64,000 nt of DNA. Origin: Topomyia yanbarensis. Lineage: Eukaryota > Arthropoda > Insecta > Diptera > Culicidae. Location: positions 208,246,546 through 208,310,545 of the forward strand of contig NC_080670.1 in NCBI RefSeq assembly GCF_030247195.1, given 5' to 3'. Positions 31,911 to 43,851 of the stretch are shown here, piece after piece; position 1 is the first letter of the stretch, and every line of letters starts with the position of its first letter. The translations under genes were made by a program, and so were the position numbers. Below the pieces are notes generated by a model, which saw nothing but the letters and a program-made list of their open reading frames with translations, was not told the DNA's origin and did no database searches.

Positions 31911-34900
31911 TTCACCTCCTCCAATGAAAGATTCCATCACTGTTTTACAGTGGAATTGCAGAAGTATCATACCGAAAATTGATTCCTTAAAAATTTTACT
32001 GCATAATTTAAAATGCGATGCTTTTGCTCTATGTGAAACATGGCTTACCTCAAACATTAATTTCAACTTAAATGATTTCAACATTATTCGCCTAGACCGA
32101 GACACCCCGTATGGAGGAGTGCTTCTAGCAATTAAAAAGTGCTATTCTTTCTATAGAATTAACATCCCCTTGTTTGCGGGCATTGAGGCTGTAGCTGTCC
32201 AAACGAACATTAAAGGCAAAGACATGTCTATCGCTTCTATATATATACCTCCCAAAGTTCAAATTGGACAACGTCAAATTTTTGAGGTAGTGGAATCCAT
32301 GGCTGCTCCGCGTCTGATACTGGGAGACTTCAACTCGCACGGAGTATTGTGGGGTTCCCTCTACAATGATAATCGATCCTCTTTGATTTACAATGTTTGT
32401 GACGAATTTAATATGACAGTTTTAAATACTGGCGAAACAACACGCATCCCCAGACCTCCTGCACGTCCAAGTGCATTAGATCTATCTCTGTGCTCGACAT
32501 CACTTCGGTTAGACTGCACGTGGAAGGTTGTACCTGATCCTCACGGTAGCGATCATTTGCCAATCGTTGTTTCAATTAACAGTGAATTAGGCCTTACGAA
32601 TTCAATCAATGTTCCTTATGACTTAACACGAAATATTGATTGGAAAACATACGAAACATTAATTTCCACTTCTCTTGCTTCGACAGAAGAGCTACCCCCT
32701 ACCGAAGAATATGAATTCCTAGCGGGTTTAATTATTGAAGCAGCAGAACAAGCCCAAACGAAATGCAATCCTGGAATGACAATAAATAGACGGCCCCCTA
32801 ATCCTTGGTGGGACAAAGAGTGCTCTGATGCATATGAAGCTAAACAAGTTGCCTACAAAGAAATTATGAAACAGAAAGGGGGTATACGTGAGAACTTTGA
32901 AAATTATTTCATTTTGCAAAACAAATTTGACAGTATACGTCGTGCCAAAAAGTCTAGTTATTGGAGACACTTCGTTAATGGCTTGTCAAGAGAAACATCA
33001 ATGAGTACTCTTTGGAACACAGCCAGAAGAATGAGGAATCGAAACGTGACTAATGAAAGCGAAGATTTTTCGAATCGTTGGATATTTAATTTTGCCAAGA
33101 AAATTTGTCCCGATTCTGCTCCTGCGCAGAAAATCACTCGCGATGCTCCCACAAGTAACGATTTCATAGATTCGCCTTTGACAATGATGGAATTCTCAAT
33201 TGCACTCCTCTCATGCAACAATAATGCTCCGGGACTAGACAGAATTAAATTCAACTTGGTGAAGAATCTGCCTGACCTAGCAAAAAGACGCTTGTTGAAT
33301 TTATTCAATAAGCTTCTTGAGCAGAACATTGTCCCGCACGACTGGAGACAAGTGAGAGTTATCGCTATTCCAAAACCGGGAAAGCCAGCCTCCGATCATA
33401 ACTCGTATCGACCGATTGCAATGCTATCCTGCATCAGGAAATTGTTGGAAAAAATTATCCTACGACGTCTCGACAATTGGGTTGAGGCGAACGGCTTGCT
33501 ATCAGATACCCAGTTTGGTTTTCGGAGGGGAAAGGGAACGAATGATTGTCTGGCGCTACTTTCGTCAGAAATCCAACTCGCTTACGCAAAAAAAGAACAA
33601 ATGGCGTCTGTGTTCTTAGACATAAAAGGAGCATTCGACTCAGTCTCCATTGATGTTCTCTCGGAGAAGCTACATCAATGTGGTCTTTCACCGATATTAA
33701 ATAATTATTTATACAATTTATTGTCAGAAAAGCACATGCATTTTTCATATGGCGATTTGGCGACACTCAGAATAAGTTACATGGGCCTCCCACAAGGCTC
33801 TTGTCTAAGCCCCCTTCTCTATAATTTTTACGTGAATGACATTGATAATTGTATTGTCAGCCCATGCACTTTAAGACAACTTGCAGATGATGGGGTGGTT
33901 TCTGCCACAGGACCAAAAGCTATAAATTTACAACAACCATTGCAAGATAGCTTGGATAATTTATCAATTTGGGCTTTAAAGCTGGGCATCGATTTCTCTA
34001 CGGAGAAAACAGAGTTGGTCGTTTTCTCAAGGAAGCGTGATCCAGCTCAGCTTCAGTTGGTTGGTAGAACGATAGCCCAAGTCCTGACTTTTAAATACCT
34101 TGGAATTTGGTTCGATTCTAAAGGCACATGGGGAGGCCACATTAGGTATCTAATAACGAAATGCCAACAAAGGATAAATTTTCTGCGAACAATAACTGGA
34201 TCATGGTGGGGTTCTCATCCAAGTGACATGATAAGATTGTATCAAACAACAATACTTTCAGTAATGGAATATGGGTGCATCTGTTTCCGTTCAGCTGCGA
34301 ACACTCACATTATTAAACTGGAACGGATACAGTATCGCTGTTTACGAATTGCCTTAGGTTGCATGCAGTCGACCCATACAATGAGTCTTGAAGTACTAGC
34401 GGGAGTTCTTCCTTTAAAAGACCGATTCTGGGATCTCTCTTCTCGTTTACTTATTCGATGTGAGGTTATGAACCCACTGGTAATTGAAAATTTTGAAAGA
34501 CTTGTCGAGCTTCAACCCCAAACCAGATTCATGACAGTGTATTTCAATCACATGTCACAAGAAATAACGCCTGCTAGGTATGTTCCCACATACGTCAATA
34601 TACTAGATATTCCTGAATCCACTTTATTCTTCGACACGTCCATGCAAGCAGAGATTCGTGGAATTCCGGATCATCTACGCTCGCGGGAGATCCCTAAAAT
34701 ATTCACAAGTAAATATCAACACATAGACTGCCTTAAAATGTTTTACACTGATGGGTCACGAATCAGTGAGGCCACTGGTTTCGGTATTTTCAACAATAAT
34801 TTTTCAATTTCTCTCAAACTTGCAGAACCCGCCTCTGTTTATATAGCGGAACTTGCAGCAGTTCACTATAGTTTGCAAATAATTAATACTTTACCCCCGA

Positions 34901-35589
34901 ACCATTACTTTATTCTCACTGATAGTCTCAGCACAATTGCAGCTCTACGCTCAAAGAGGATTGATAATCACGATCCATTCTTTTTGGGGAAGATACGAGA
35001 ATCTCTGAGTAACCTGACAAGAAAATGTTATAAATTTACCCTAGTGTGGCTCCCCGCCCATTGCTCTATTGCGGGCAATGAGAAAGCTGATAATTTAGCC
35101 AAGATTGGTGCACTAGATGGTGAAATATATGAAAGACCCATCGCTTACAATGAATTTTATAGCGCTTCTCGACAGAGGACACTTGCTAGTTGGCAAACAT
35201 CTTGGGACAATGGAGATATGGGACGATGGCTACACTCAATTACCCCTAAAGTATCAACGAAGGCATGGTTCAAAGGATTGGATGTAAGTCGGGACTTCAT
35301 CCGTGTGATGTCTAGGCTCATGTCCAATCATTATACTTTAGATGCGCATCTCCGTCGTATTGGGCTCGCTGAGGGTAATCATTGTGCTTGTGGAGAAGGT
35401 TACCATGACATTGAGCATGTTGTTTGGTCCTGCACTGAATATCGTGAAGCCAGATCACAATTAGTAGATTCTTTACAAGTCCGAGGAAGACCAATCCATG
35501 TTCCTGTTAGAGACATCCTGGCGTATCGCGATCCTCTATACATGGAACTTATCTATCATTTTCTAAAAACAGCGTCTGTCAAAATTTAA
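31903..35589 (+). CDS. I-like LINE copy 2 ORF2: endonuclease, reverse transcriptase, RNase H
   Basis: 1228 aa from the ATG at 31903, inside ATGGGTAA shared with the ORF1 stop; an in-frame ATG at 31864 lies within ORF1. Domains in order are EEP endonuclease (WNCRSIIPKIDS, CETW, LGDFNSHG, GSDHLPI; about 1-235) and RT (FLDIKGAFDSVS near 570, GLPQGSCLSPLLYN near 627, LADD near 660, YLGIWFD). RNase H follows (FYTDGS near 946, IAELAAVHY, TDSLSTI, HCSIAGNEKAD near 1055). The C-terminal Cys/His cluster is CACGEGYHDIEH...C near 1163. All catalytic acidic residues that can be judged by eye are present. One small oddity: NNNAPGLDRIKF has L where copy 1 has P in the RT N-terminal block. Confidence 0.94.
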   Translation: MGNSPPPMKDSITVLQWNCRSIIPKIDSLKILLHNLKCDAFALCETWLTSNINFNLNDFNIIRLDRDTPYGGVLLAIKKCYSFYRINIPLFAGIEAVAVQTNIKGKDMSIASIYIPPKVQIGQRQIFEVVESMAAPRLILGDFNSHGVLWGSLYNDNRSSLIYNVCDEFNMTVLNTGETTRIPRPPARPSALDLSLCSTSLRLDCTWKVVPDPHGSDHLPIVVSINSELGLTNSINVPYDLTRNIDWKTYETLISTSLASTEELPPTEEYEFLAGLIIEAAEQAQTKCNPGMTINRRPPNPWWDKECSDAYEAKQVAYKEIMKQKGGIRENFENYFILQNKFDSIRRAKKSSYWRHFVNGLSRETSMSTLWNTARRMRNRNVTNESEDFSNRWIFNFAKKICPDSAPAQKITRDAPTSNDFIDSPLTMMEFSIALLSCNNNAPGLDRIKFNLVKNLPDLAKRRLLNLFNKLLEQNIVPHDWRQVRVIAIPKPGKPASDHNSYRPIAMLSCIRKLLEKIILRRLDNWVEANGLLSDTQFGFRRGKGTNDCLALLSSEIQLAYAKKEQMASVFLDIKGAFDSVSIDVLSEKLHQCGLSPILNNYLYNLLSEKHMHFSYGDLATLRISYMGLPQGSCLSPLLYNFYVNDIDNCIVSPCTLRQLADDGVVSATGPKAINLQQPLQDSLDNLSIWALKLGIDFSTEKTELVVFSRKRDPAQLQLVGRTIAQVLTFKYLGIWFDSKGTWGGHIRYLITKCQQRINFLRTITGSWWGSHPSDMIRLYQTTILSVMEYGCICFRSAANTHIIKLERIQYRCLRIALGCMQSTHTMSLEVLAGVLPLKDRFWDLSSRLLIRCEVMNPLVIENFERLVELQPQTRFMTVYFNHMSQEITPARYVPTYVNILDIPESTLFFDTSMQAEIRGIPDHLRSREIPKIFTSKYQHIDCLKMFYTDGSRISEATGFGIFNNNFSISLKLAEPASVYIAELAAVHYSLQIINTLPPNHYFILTDSLSTIAALRSKRIDNHDPFFLGKIRESLSNLTRKCYKFTLVWLPAHCSIAGNEKADNLAKIGALDGEIYERPIAYNEFYSASRQRTLASWQTSWDNGDMGRWLHSITPKVSTKAWFKGLDVSRDFIRVMSRLMSNHYTLDAHLRRIGLAEGNHCACGEGYHDIEHVVWSCTEYREARSQLVDSLQVRGRPIHVPVRDILAYRDPLYMELIYHFLKTASVKI

Positions 35590-35920
35590 TTAAATTCATC
35601 TCCTCATACTCTCATCCAAGGCTAATCATTCACCAATTAAAGTGTCCTAGAATATTTAGTTTTTAAATTTAGACAATAACAGAAAAAAAAGTAAATAAAT
35701 ACACCCGAAAATACTAGATCATTATGAAATACAACAATGTAAGGAAAAAAGCAAACAATAAAGTGATTTCAGTGTTAGTTTTAGACAAAGTACTAGTATA
35801 GTTAAAATTAGTCTTAAGGATTTTTGTAACGTGCTATGTAAAAAAAAGAAACTGGCGTAAAGAGCTTTTGCAAATGCCGTGTCAAATAAACGTATGAAAA
35901 AAAAAAACTACTCACATCAG

Positions 35921-37850
35921 CGGAAGCGTGTGTTGTTTTGTTGTCACCCTCTAACAAAAATTGCACACGGTAGACTCTGTTTATGTTTATGTGTTTTATG
36001 ACATGAAATATTTGTTAGTTTGTATCCTGGTTTCATCATTTTTACCAACTGAAACTTCAAGTATATATTTCTATAAAATATTACCGCGATTCCATAGCCT
36101 CAATCTCAATGCGTGCGCATGGTACTTTGTTACAGTTATACTAAAATTATGCATTCCCTTCGGCCTTCACATAAGCTGGGAATTGTTTTTGTCTTTTCTT
36201 TTGCTAGAATGCTACTAACCCAGCACTCTACAAACTGAAGAAAGCCATCTTCTTCCGAGATTCCCCTCGGCATTCATAATCAGAAACAAAAAAAAAAAGA
36301 AACATTGAGTTGTTTGTCTCCGGCAAACGAGGCGAAACGGGTTTATCCTTTTTGTGACGGCTTTCTTTCACATGTATCAAAGAATAATGATACCACCACA
36401 CATGCACACCAACACGCACACACATTACAGTGCAAATTCGTTCCAAAAGTCATTTTGTTTGTTCTGGTTGGTTTCTTCCGTTTCTGCCCTCCTACTCATC
36501 CGGTTCCCCTTTCGTTTCATTCAGCTGAACAATATGTTGACTTGGAAGGAATATTACAGCAGATTCCGAACCGTCACATGGTCCGGTTGGTGTTTCATTC
36601 CAAGCTCCCAAACACTCATATTCTTTCTTTCTAGATCCTCGATTTCGAATGGTGTTTCCATACCAGCTGGGAGAAGGCGATTGATTGGCAGCGGAATTCG
36701 ATTATACTTCTTTGGAAATCAATTTGGCAAACATTCAGCCCCTGCACAGCCCGTTCTACTCTACTGGCCTAGTATACGTTGTGCGTTGGTTTTTTTTGCT
36801 CGGGATCGCAAGTCATGGTTTCACTACTTCAGATATTTCTCGAGAGGGAGAGATGGGTTCAGTTCTTCCATACCATTGTTTGACCCCTTTCGAGAGCATG
36901 ACAAATAAAGGATATTTCTTGGGATAAGATAAAAGGAAATGAAGCTGTTCTACCTTCTTACAGATGTCGTTCGCTGGACAAATAAAATGTGACCTTAGAA
37001 CTAGCATCAAAGTTTGAGCTTTCCAATTATGTCATTCCTCAGTTGAATAGCGAAAGCCAACGCTTTACGAACAACCTTATTAAGTTAAAAATATAATATT
37101 TTCACACTAAAATGCCAAATGCAATATTTTAACTAGGGTTTAAACCTCAATAAATAATAATTACATTATGATTCCTTCCCAAATTTCTGGGAATTTTGTT
37201 CATCAAATTCATCAAATAATCCAGGATAAACGTACCATTTGCATGTTTACACTAAATTATTCATGATGCTATATTTCTCCCTATGGAACAAAAGAGGAAC
37301 TAAGAAGAAAATTGAGTAAAACCACTTCTACGTGCGAAAGGCAACACTTTGAGCCAGAACTAAATCCAGCGCTTGGTTTATAGTCTTTCGGATTCTGAAG
37401 TCGCAACGAAACAATCCATAAATAATTAAAATATTGTTCGACAGTCGAACTGAAAAAAGGGCAAAAGGCTACTCACTGTGAGTCCACAGGGGACACATAA
37501 TTTTATTCCATCCAGTACCATCGCCATTTAAAATCTTCGCTTACTAGAGCAAAAGTTACTTGAAACAGTCAATTCTGTGCTTCAGTATATCCACCCATGA
37601 TAAACTCGAATCGTACACAACACCGTCGATCACAACTTTGTGAGGGGGCATGTGAACGCGATAATAGTCCTTTATAAATCACTCGTTGCTAGTAGCGTCA
37701 TTTGCTTGCTTTAGATAGGATATCACAATTTTATCTCCTGTAAGCAAATCTTCACCGCCTCCTCTCAGGTAGATCTAACTATATTTTTTCTCTAGTGAAT
37801 CGCATTCAGGCTTGAGATATTATCACTGTTTGTGTCCCATTAGCTAGGTT
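35921..37850. other. No gene seen
   Basis: AT-rich sequence. Frames near 36305-36908 overlap each other and lack motifs or splice context. A CA-rich simple run occurs near 36390-36425. Confidence 0.35.
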
Positions 37851-37859
37851 TGGTGATGA

Positions 37860-40165
37860 AATAGAGCTCTGGAGAAGCATATTGTTTCCCGGACGGCCAT
37901 AAAGATATTATTAGTAAATCTAGGTCGTTCGGAAGTGGATGTGATCCACAACAACCAACAAATACCTAAATTTGTGTTACACTCTCCGTAGAGTGTAATG
38001 TTTGTGCACTATTTTCGTTAATTTTTCGTTTGAATTTGTATATACGCCCAGGAAACCACTAAGCATTAAAGTAAGCTTTATATTCACCTTATAATAGCTT
38101 TTCGATGCTTGTAGGCTCTATACAAGCTTTGCAAATGTCTGACACTACGAACACCAAACACTAAAACAGGCCATATATGGGTATATGAAGCTCTACTGTA
38201 GAGCTTATAAACCCTTAATGCCTGTTATGGTTGACATTTCTATTACTCTTAAACAATTGATTGCAAATCAAAACAAATATGACATGAGGCACATTGAGTT
38301 TGCTCTATTATCAGTAGCAACTGGAAGTACTTCGGAGCAAATAGCGAGAAAATCGTTCTTGTATCCTCTTCATTTCTTTTTTCTTTTTCCGGTAGCAAAC
38401 TGGAATAAAAGGGCAGTCTTCCCAAATGAACATCGTACACAATGTTCGCTCTGGTTTTGTGCTCATATTAAACCCACATTTTGTGTACGAACTCGAACAA
38501 GCTATTTCGTACCTAAACACGTGACCGTGTTCACCTGCACAGCCGAACCCCATGTACGTACACGGTGTGCGTACACATAGGTTCGTGGCTCCCGTTTTCT
38601 CTTTCTCACTCTCATCATCACTAGCGTTGACTCTTTCTGTCTTATGCGAATCGTTCTCGTGTACGCACACGGTGTACGAGGCGTACCTGTACATCGCGAC
38701 GGAGCATGTTTGAGGTTGAACGCGTGCACGAAATTTTGTGCACAGGTACAAACTTGACGATGTTTATGGAAAGTCTGTAAAAGGGAGTAAGTATGTTTTG
38801 CTCCGGAGCAACTTCCGTGCACTGGAACAAACCTATCGTGGGCATAGGGAACCTTATCAGCTTCCGAGGTTTTGGCATGTCGTCATAAACAAATTACAGG
38901 GCACAAAACCTTCGATCCATAATGTGATATGATACATAGCTATGATTTGTCTCAATTTAGTAAAGAACTGATGATAGTTAATCCTTCAATCTAAGTACGC
39001 CGAATATCAGTTAGATTAGCCAACGCTCAAATGGACCAAAGAGTAAAGAGAAAAATTAATTTTTCCTCTACTGTTCTTTTCAACCAATGGGTTCTGTTTG
39101 TAAATAAAAATCTAAGATTTAGATAGACTACAAATCTTCGTTGGCTGCTGAAAACCAGAACTGAATTTGCTATTGTTTTGACCGCGCGGAAACAAGATCG
39201 AGGAGAAGATTTCTATTCTCGAAACCAAGCCGTCAAGCTGTCGAAGAGCTCCGGTGAAGTGTTTTTTTTTTGCTGGAAGATACCAGCTTGCGAAAAAAAG
39301 CACGTGTGCGGAACAATATTTGACGATCGTGTGTTGATTGGTCAAAAGTGTAAGAGAAATCGCCCAACCAATTAGCTAGCAGTAACAGTCAGCAAAGCTA
39401 AATTTAAAATTAGTTTGCTATGAAATTTCCAAAATTACCGGTAGAGGTATCCTGGCCGCCCTGTCAACTGGGGTCAGCCAGGCGAAATGATATTAGAACG
39501 CAAGCAGTTTGCAAAACTTCTACTAACAGATAATCGAGAAAGTTCCCTCAAGTATCGGGTTATTAAGAATCCGAACCGGACCAAAAGTCAAAAAAATTCG
39601 GTCAAACCGCGGGTCCGAAAGTTATTTGTCCATCAATTGTCAATTTGGACTGCATACCGCTTCCGGGAGAGATATTTCATATCGCCAGTTTTCGCAGAGA
39701 AATATTTTATTTCTGCAGTTAAGTTTGTCGGTAAGCTGATGATCTGGCAGGGAATCTGAAGATATGGTGGAAAGACACCGATTTTCATCACAACCAGACA
39801 ATATAAACTGATAGTTATATATCAACGATTACCTGGAAAAAAGTGTCTTGCCGTTCCATAGGTCCTACCGGGGTTCCATCTAATTTTGTCCAGAGTAGTC
39901 GCAACGGTAGCATTGTGCAACTGGCGTTGCTATAATTACACTGAGCAAAAGTTTTAAAAACAATTTTGCCCACTTTAATTGCGTGTATATAGCGCGAAGG
40001 GAAAGAGCCATGAGTCCTATTCCTACTGTTGGGATCGCGTTAGAAAATTAAGTGAAACTTAAACGTTCTCCCAACAGCTATAATATTTTGTATTGTCATG
40101 TTCACTCGTTTGTTTGCGAGATGAAACATGTAAGTAAAAAATGGAGCTTAGGCTTATGGTCACTG
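37860..40165 (+). mobile_element. Decayed Tc1/mariner-type transposon region, copy I
   Basis: It shares a series of collinear blocks with copy II: 37905-38040 (AAATCTAGGTC, TAGAGTGTAATGTTTGTGCAC), 39110-39480 (GAAGAGCTCCGGTGAAG, GGAAGATACCAG, GGCCGCCCTG), 39830-39935 (CTGGAAAAAAGTGTC, GTGCAACTGGCGTTG) and 39935-40165 (TATAATTACACTGA, ATGGAGCTTAGGCTTA). At 39487-39759 a 90-codon frame ends with KFVGKLMIWQGI, a typical Tc1/mariner transposase stretch just before the second half of the catalytic core. Terminal repeats are not certain. It was interrupted by the hAT MITE at 38414. Confidence 0.55.
38406..38785. mobile_element. hAT-type MITE, 364 bp, copy 2
   Basis: Element 38414-38777, CAGTCTTCCCAAATGAACATCG at the left and an imperfect inverse at the right. 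It is flanked by the exact 8-bp duplication TAAAAGGG (38406-38413, 38778-38785). Paralogue of 22273-22648, with which it shares internal blocks such as GAGCATGTTTGAGGTTGA. Non-autonomous. Confidence 0.87.
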
Positions 40166-40169
40166 TTGG

Positions 40170-41040
40170 CAACACTGGACTCCAACGGATGTGTTGGCGA
40201 ACCGAGCGTGTCAACAAAACCCTGAACAATTTGACAGTATATAGGTAGAAGAGAAGTAGTGCAAATAAGATTACGATTAGAAGGAGCAGTAGAAGAAAGT
40301 ATTTCATTTGCACGTGGAGAACACATAAAAATCTAGTTTTCAGTAATTATATACCGATGGGATTATCGTTGTAATAAATTGACGGGAGTGGTGCGAAACA
40401 ATTAACTAGCTTTTACACTTTCGAACATATAAAGTGAACAGCGTAATCTATGGCCTGTGCATTTTTACTCTCGAAAATTCCACTCTCATAGCTAGCATAG
40501 AAACGAAATTCAATTTGTAATTAAAGTTGAACTTGAACCGAAAATATCTGAATGAATGCGTTGACACAAACGATTGAAGAACGAGACAAACAACCGATAC
40601 ATTCCCTTCCATGTGGCGGACATGATTTGAATTTGTTTGAGTTCTCCTTTCAAGCTCACTCGGGTATGTCAATTTTTCTGAGCTCTAATGCGCCATAAGC
40701 AACAATCCACCAGGTCATAATTCCTAAAAATTATCTCCAGACAATTCAAGATCTGCGGCTGAAAGCATGAAATCAATGGTCAATCCTTTTGGAAATCGCG
40801 TTTTTTGGTGTTGTTTCAAGTTTCCATCAAACAAATATTCAAATAAATTCTTCGGATAGTTGTATGCTAGTGACTGGTAGAATTCTCTAATAAATCGTAT
40901 GTCTAGTAAACCGATTTGCGCGAAAATTAAAAAAAAAAGATGTGCCACACGATAGAAGAAAAAAAGAGAATATTTTTTGTGATATCCAACAGGCAAAACA
41001 AATCGAAATGGTGAGTTAAACGAAAACAATTATGTGAAAA
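40170..41040. other. No gene seen
   Basis: AT-rich spacer between the two Tc1/mariner-type copies. Frames at 40448-40672 and 40724-41029 (minus) show no motif. Confidence 0.35.
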
Positions 41041-41042
41041 AA

Positions 41043-41130
41043 AATTCACCCCAGAGGCAGGATTCGAACCTGCAACCCTTGGGACTCCGGTCAAATGCTC
41101 AAACCCTTGTTGTGGCCAATATCACCGTCT
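41043..41130 (-). repeat. tRNA-like (SINE-type) fragment, minus strand
   Basis: The minus strand carries GAGTCCCAAGGGTTGCAGGTTCGAATCCTGCC..., a perfect B box, followed by GGGGTGAATTTTTTTTC. It is closely related to 24468-24520. The upstream part (TTGGCCACAACAAGGG) is a poor A box. I read it as a tRNA-derived repeat. Confidence 0.5.
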
Positions 41131-42927
41131 GGTGCAATGTTGCAATGCTTCAAGCAGCAGTTGTTTGTTTCCCGGATGGTGCAATCAAGGTATCGAAGCG
41201 GTTTCATTGACCAGAAGCTGCATCAGAAAACCATAAAGATCTTATTAGTAAATCTAGGTCTGTCGGATGTAGATTTGACCTACAAGTCGGTGTGTAACCA
41301 GTCGGGGTAACAATTTGGCACTGGGTGGAAAAACACTCTAATTTGTGTTACACCCTTTGTAGAGTGTAATGTTTGTGCACCGTAACTCACCACTATCCCT
41401 ATTTTCGTTTTTGTTTTTCGTTAATTTTTTGTTTGAATTTGTATACATGAACGTTTATGTTAGTCTAGCTAGGTTGGACAGTTTTTGCTACACGTTTGTA
41501 AATAAAAATGGAGGGTTCACACGCTTAATTTTTTTCTGCCGAATCTCAGCTTTTTCCCATCTTTTGCCGAAATCTTTTTTGCTGAGATCTCAGTAAAAGT
41601 GACGTTTGATAGCTGAGTCTCGGAAAATATTTCACCGGAAATCAGCAAACAAACCTCAGTTTACTGAGACATCAGTTTTTAAATTTGCTGACTACACAGA
41701 TGTTGGAAAATTGCCGAACCGACTTGAGTGTGTAGGTAGGCTACAAATCGCCTTTGGCTACCGAAAATGATTGCTGAATTTGATTTTCAGCCAGCGACAG
41801 TGGTGGAAGGTCAGGTTTGTTTTGATCGTGCGATATCCAGAACTAGGAGAAGATTGCTAACCTCCAGACGAAGACGTCGTGGTGTGGAAGAGCTCCGGTG
41901 AAGGTTTTTTTCTGGAAGATACCAGATCGCGTGTGAAAATCCCAGCGAAAAAAAAACAAGTGTGTGGAATAATAATTCATTCCCGCGAAAATCATAAAGA
42001 AATCGTCCAACATATCCGTCAGCAAAGAGATTAGGACAAGGTAAAGTTAAAATTAGTTCGTTTTCCTTGTGTTTTCTGTGGAGTTTCGAAAATCTGAAAT
42101 GGCCGGTAGAAGTATCTTAGCCGCCCTGCCAACTAGGGTCAGCCAAGCACCTGGAAAAAAGTGTCCCATCAAATTTTGTCCAGAGTTGGCAGTACAGTAC
42201 GATTGTGCAACTGGCGTTGACGCCATTGAGAAAGGGCCAAAATGGCCGTAATTCAGCCCAATCTAAATGTATTGGGGTATCATCAAAGCTATACTGTAGA
42301 AAGGTGGGTGGCAAAATGGCGAAGTATGTTAATTTGAAGGCTAGATATTAAAAGAAAGAACAGCCAAGAAGATTGACCAGCAGCTTGTACATGTTTATGG
42401 CTAGCAAAACAGTTAGTAAAACTGTACTGCGACTCGAGTGTATAAAAAATACAAGGAAACTCTCACACTGTCCGTAAAGCGCAAACGAAGTGTTGGAGTG
42501 GAAGCGCTTATCATCAACTACCCTTTAAGGTCACTTGAAAAATCAAGGCTGATCCCAATATTATGGATTATAATTTGATAAAAACTCAATGCCAATCGCT
42601 ATACTGGGCAACGAATCAATCTCCGAGAAGGCTACAAATATTTCTGAGCAAGTAAATAAGTCAACCGAAGCCCCAAACAATAAACATTGGCCAGAACCCG
42701 GACCCGTAAGCTGTACGACCATTCCATGCTCGTCTTCAAACAAATTCATGGGCACAAATTGTACAACGTTCTTTGCAGATTCGTTTAACGATACAACACG
42801 TTTCTTGTAGATTCACCATTTATTTTCACAGATAAGTTCGTGAAAAAATAATGATTTGGCAAGCGATCTGTTCTAGGCACAACAAAGAAGCCGATAAAAC
42901 TACTAATTTGAAAATAAAAAAAATCCT

Positions 42928-43115
42928 AAACAAACAGATTGTACGCGTTATGTCCCATGATAGTCTAGTTTGGTTTTGGCCAGATCTAGCTAGCTACCTC
43001 TAGAACAATGGAGTAATGCAATGCTACATCGACAATGAAGTTAATCAGTTAATCCCAAAAGAGGTAAATCCGTAACTGGGGTTGCGTCCAATAGAGAAAT
43101 ATTGGGCAATATTGA
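42928..43115 (+). pseudogene. Transposase C-terminal core, DD37E-like, decayed
   Basis: One frame with two stops reads NKQIVRVMSHDSLVWFWPDLASYL, then YIDNEVNQLIPKEVNP and LRPIEKYWAIL. The second catalytic Asp is the D of WPD (codon 42983-42985) and the Glu is the E of RPIE (43094-43096). There are 36 codons between them. Tc1/mariner families differ by this spacing; DD37E elements are known from mosquitoes, and one lost codon before LRPIE would explain 36. Broken by stops and a shift at 42840. Confidence 0.65.
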
Positions 43116-43610
43116 ACTGATAACTGAAGATAAAGGGAGCAGTCACTAGCGATATTTGTCGGAAGAAGAATTGTTGGAATCTGCTAGCAAAACTAATATG
43201 AAATATGAATTATTTTTTCGGAAATTTGATTCGAATTTGTAGAAGCTACCATACAATTTAATAACTTAAATGTCTGTTAAAATGTTTATGCCTGTAAAAT
43301 CGTGTTAAATACCCCTTAGTAAAAAATAATTTTAGATTTAACTTCTTATTTTCTGATGTTCTGGACACAATTTCCCAAATTTAAGCTTATTTTGCTCTGC
43401 GGAAAATGATCAAAATGTGCTTATACCTTTTTAGATTACACTGCAACAAAGAACTAAATACAAGAATTAACTCTACGTGTAACCAAAATTATTAATTTAG
43501 TCTTCTTTATCTCGGTCCGATTTGATAGCTATAATTACACTGAACAAAAGAATAAAAAACAATTCTACCCACTTAAATTGCTTGTATATTGCGCAAAAGA
43601 CAAGGAACCA

Positions 43611-43851
43611 TAAAGTACGATTCAGACGATACATCAGCTTCCGTCAACGTCAACGGAACGTCACCGTTCCGTCAGGATAAGTTACATGCAGTTAAATGGA
43701 GGCATTCACACACAACATCAACGGCATGGAACGTTTTGACGTACGGCAGGTGTGAACGGCCACAAGAGAAAAGTATAAAACTTATCCTGACGGAACGGTG
43801 ACGTTCCGTTGACGTTGACGGAAGCTGATGTATCGTCTGAATCGTACTTAA
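43611..43851. mobile_element. Harbinger-type MITE copy 2, intact, 235 bp
   Basis: Element 43614-43848 with near-perfect terminal inverted repeats of ~65 bp (AGTACGATTCAGACGATAC... and its complement), flanked by TAA at 43611-43613 and 43849-43851. The paralogous site in copy I (around 40009) reads CCATGAGTCC with no insertion, which gives the empty target. Same family as 2968-9317. Confidence 0.9.

Larger units (their letters stand above)
29880..35920 (+). mobile_element. I-clade-like LINE (copy 2), complete, 6.0 kb
   Basis: Element 29894-35906: ~700-bp 5' UTR, ORF1, ORF2, ~317-bp 3' UTR ending CAAATAAACGTATG and an A tail. An exact 14-bp target duplication ACTACTCACATCAG lies at 29880-29893 and 35907-35920. 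Both ORFs are open, with lengths almost identical to copy 1 (437 and 439 aa; 1228 and 1228 aa). The amino-acid sequences differ widely enough that the two are distinct subfamilies rather than recent sisters. This is the best candidate for an autonomous, recently active element in the window. Confidence 0.93.
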
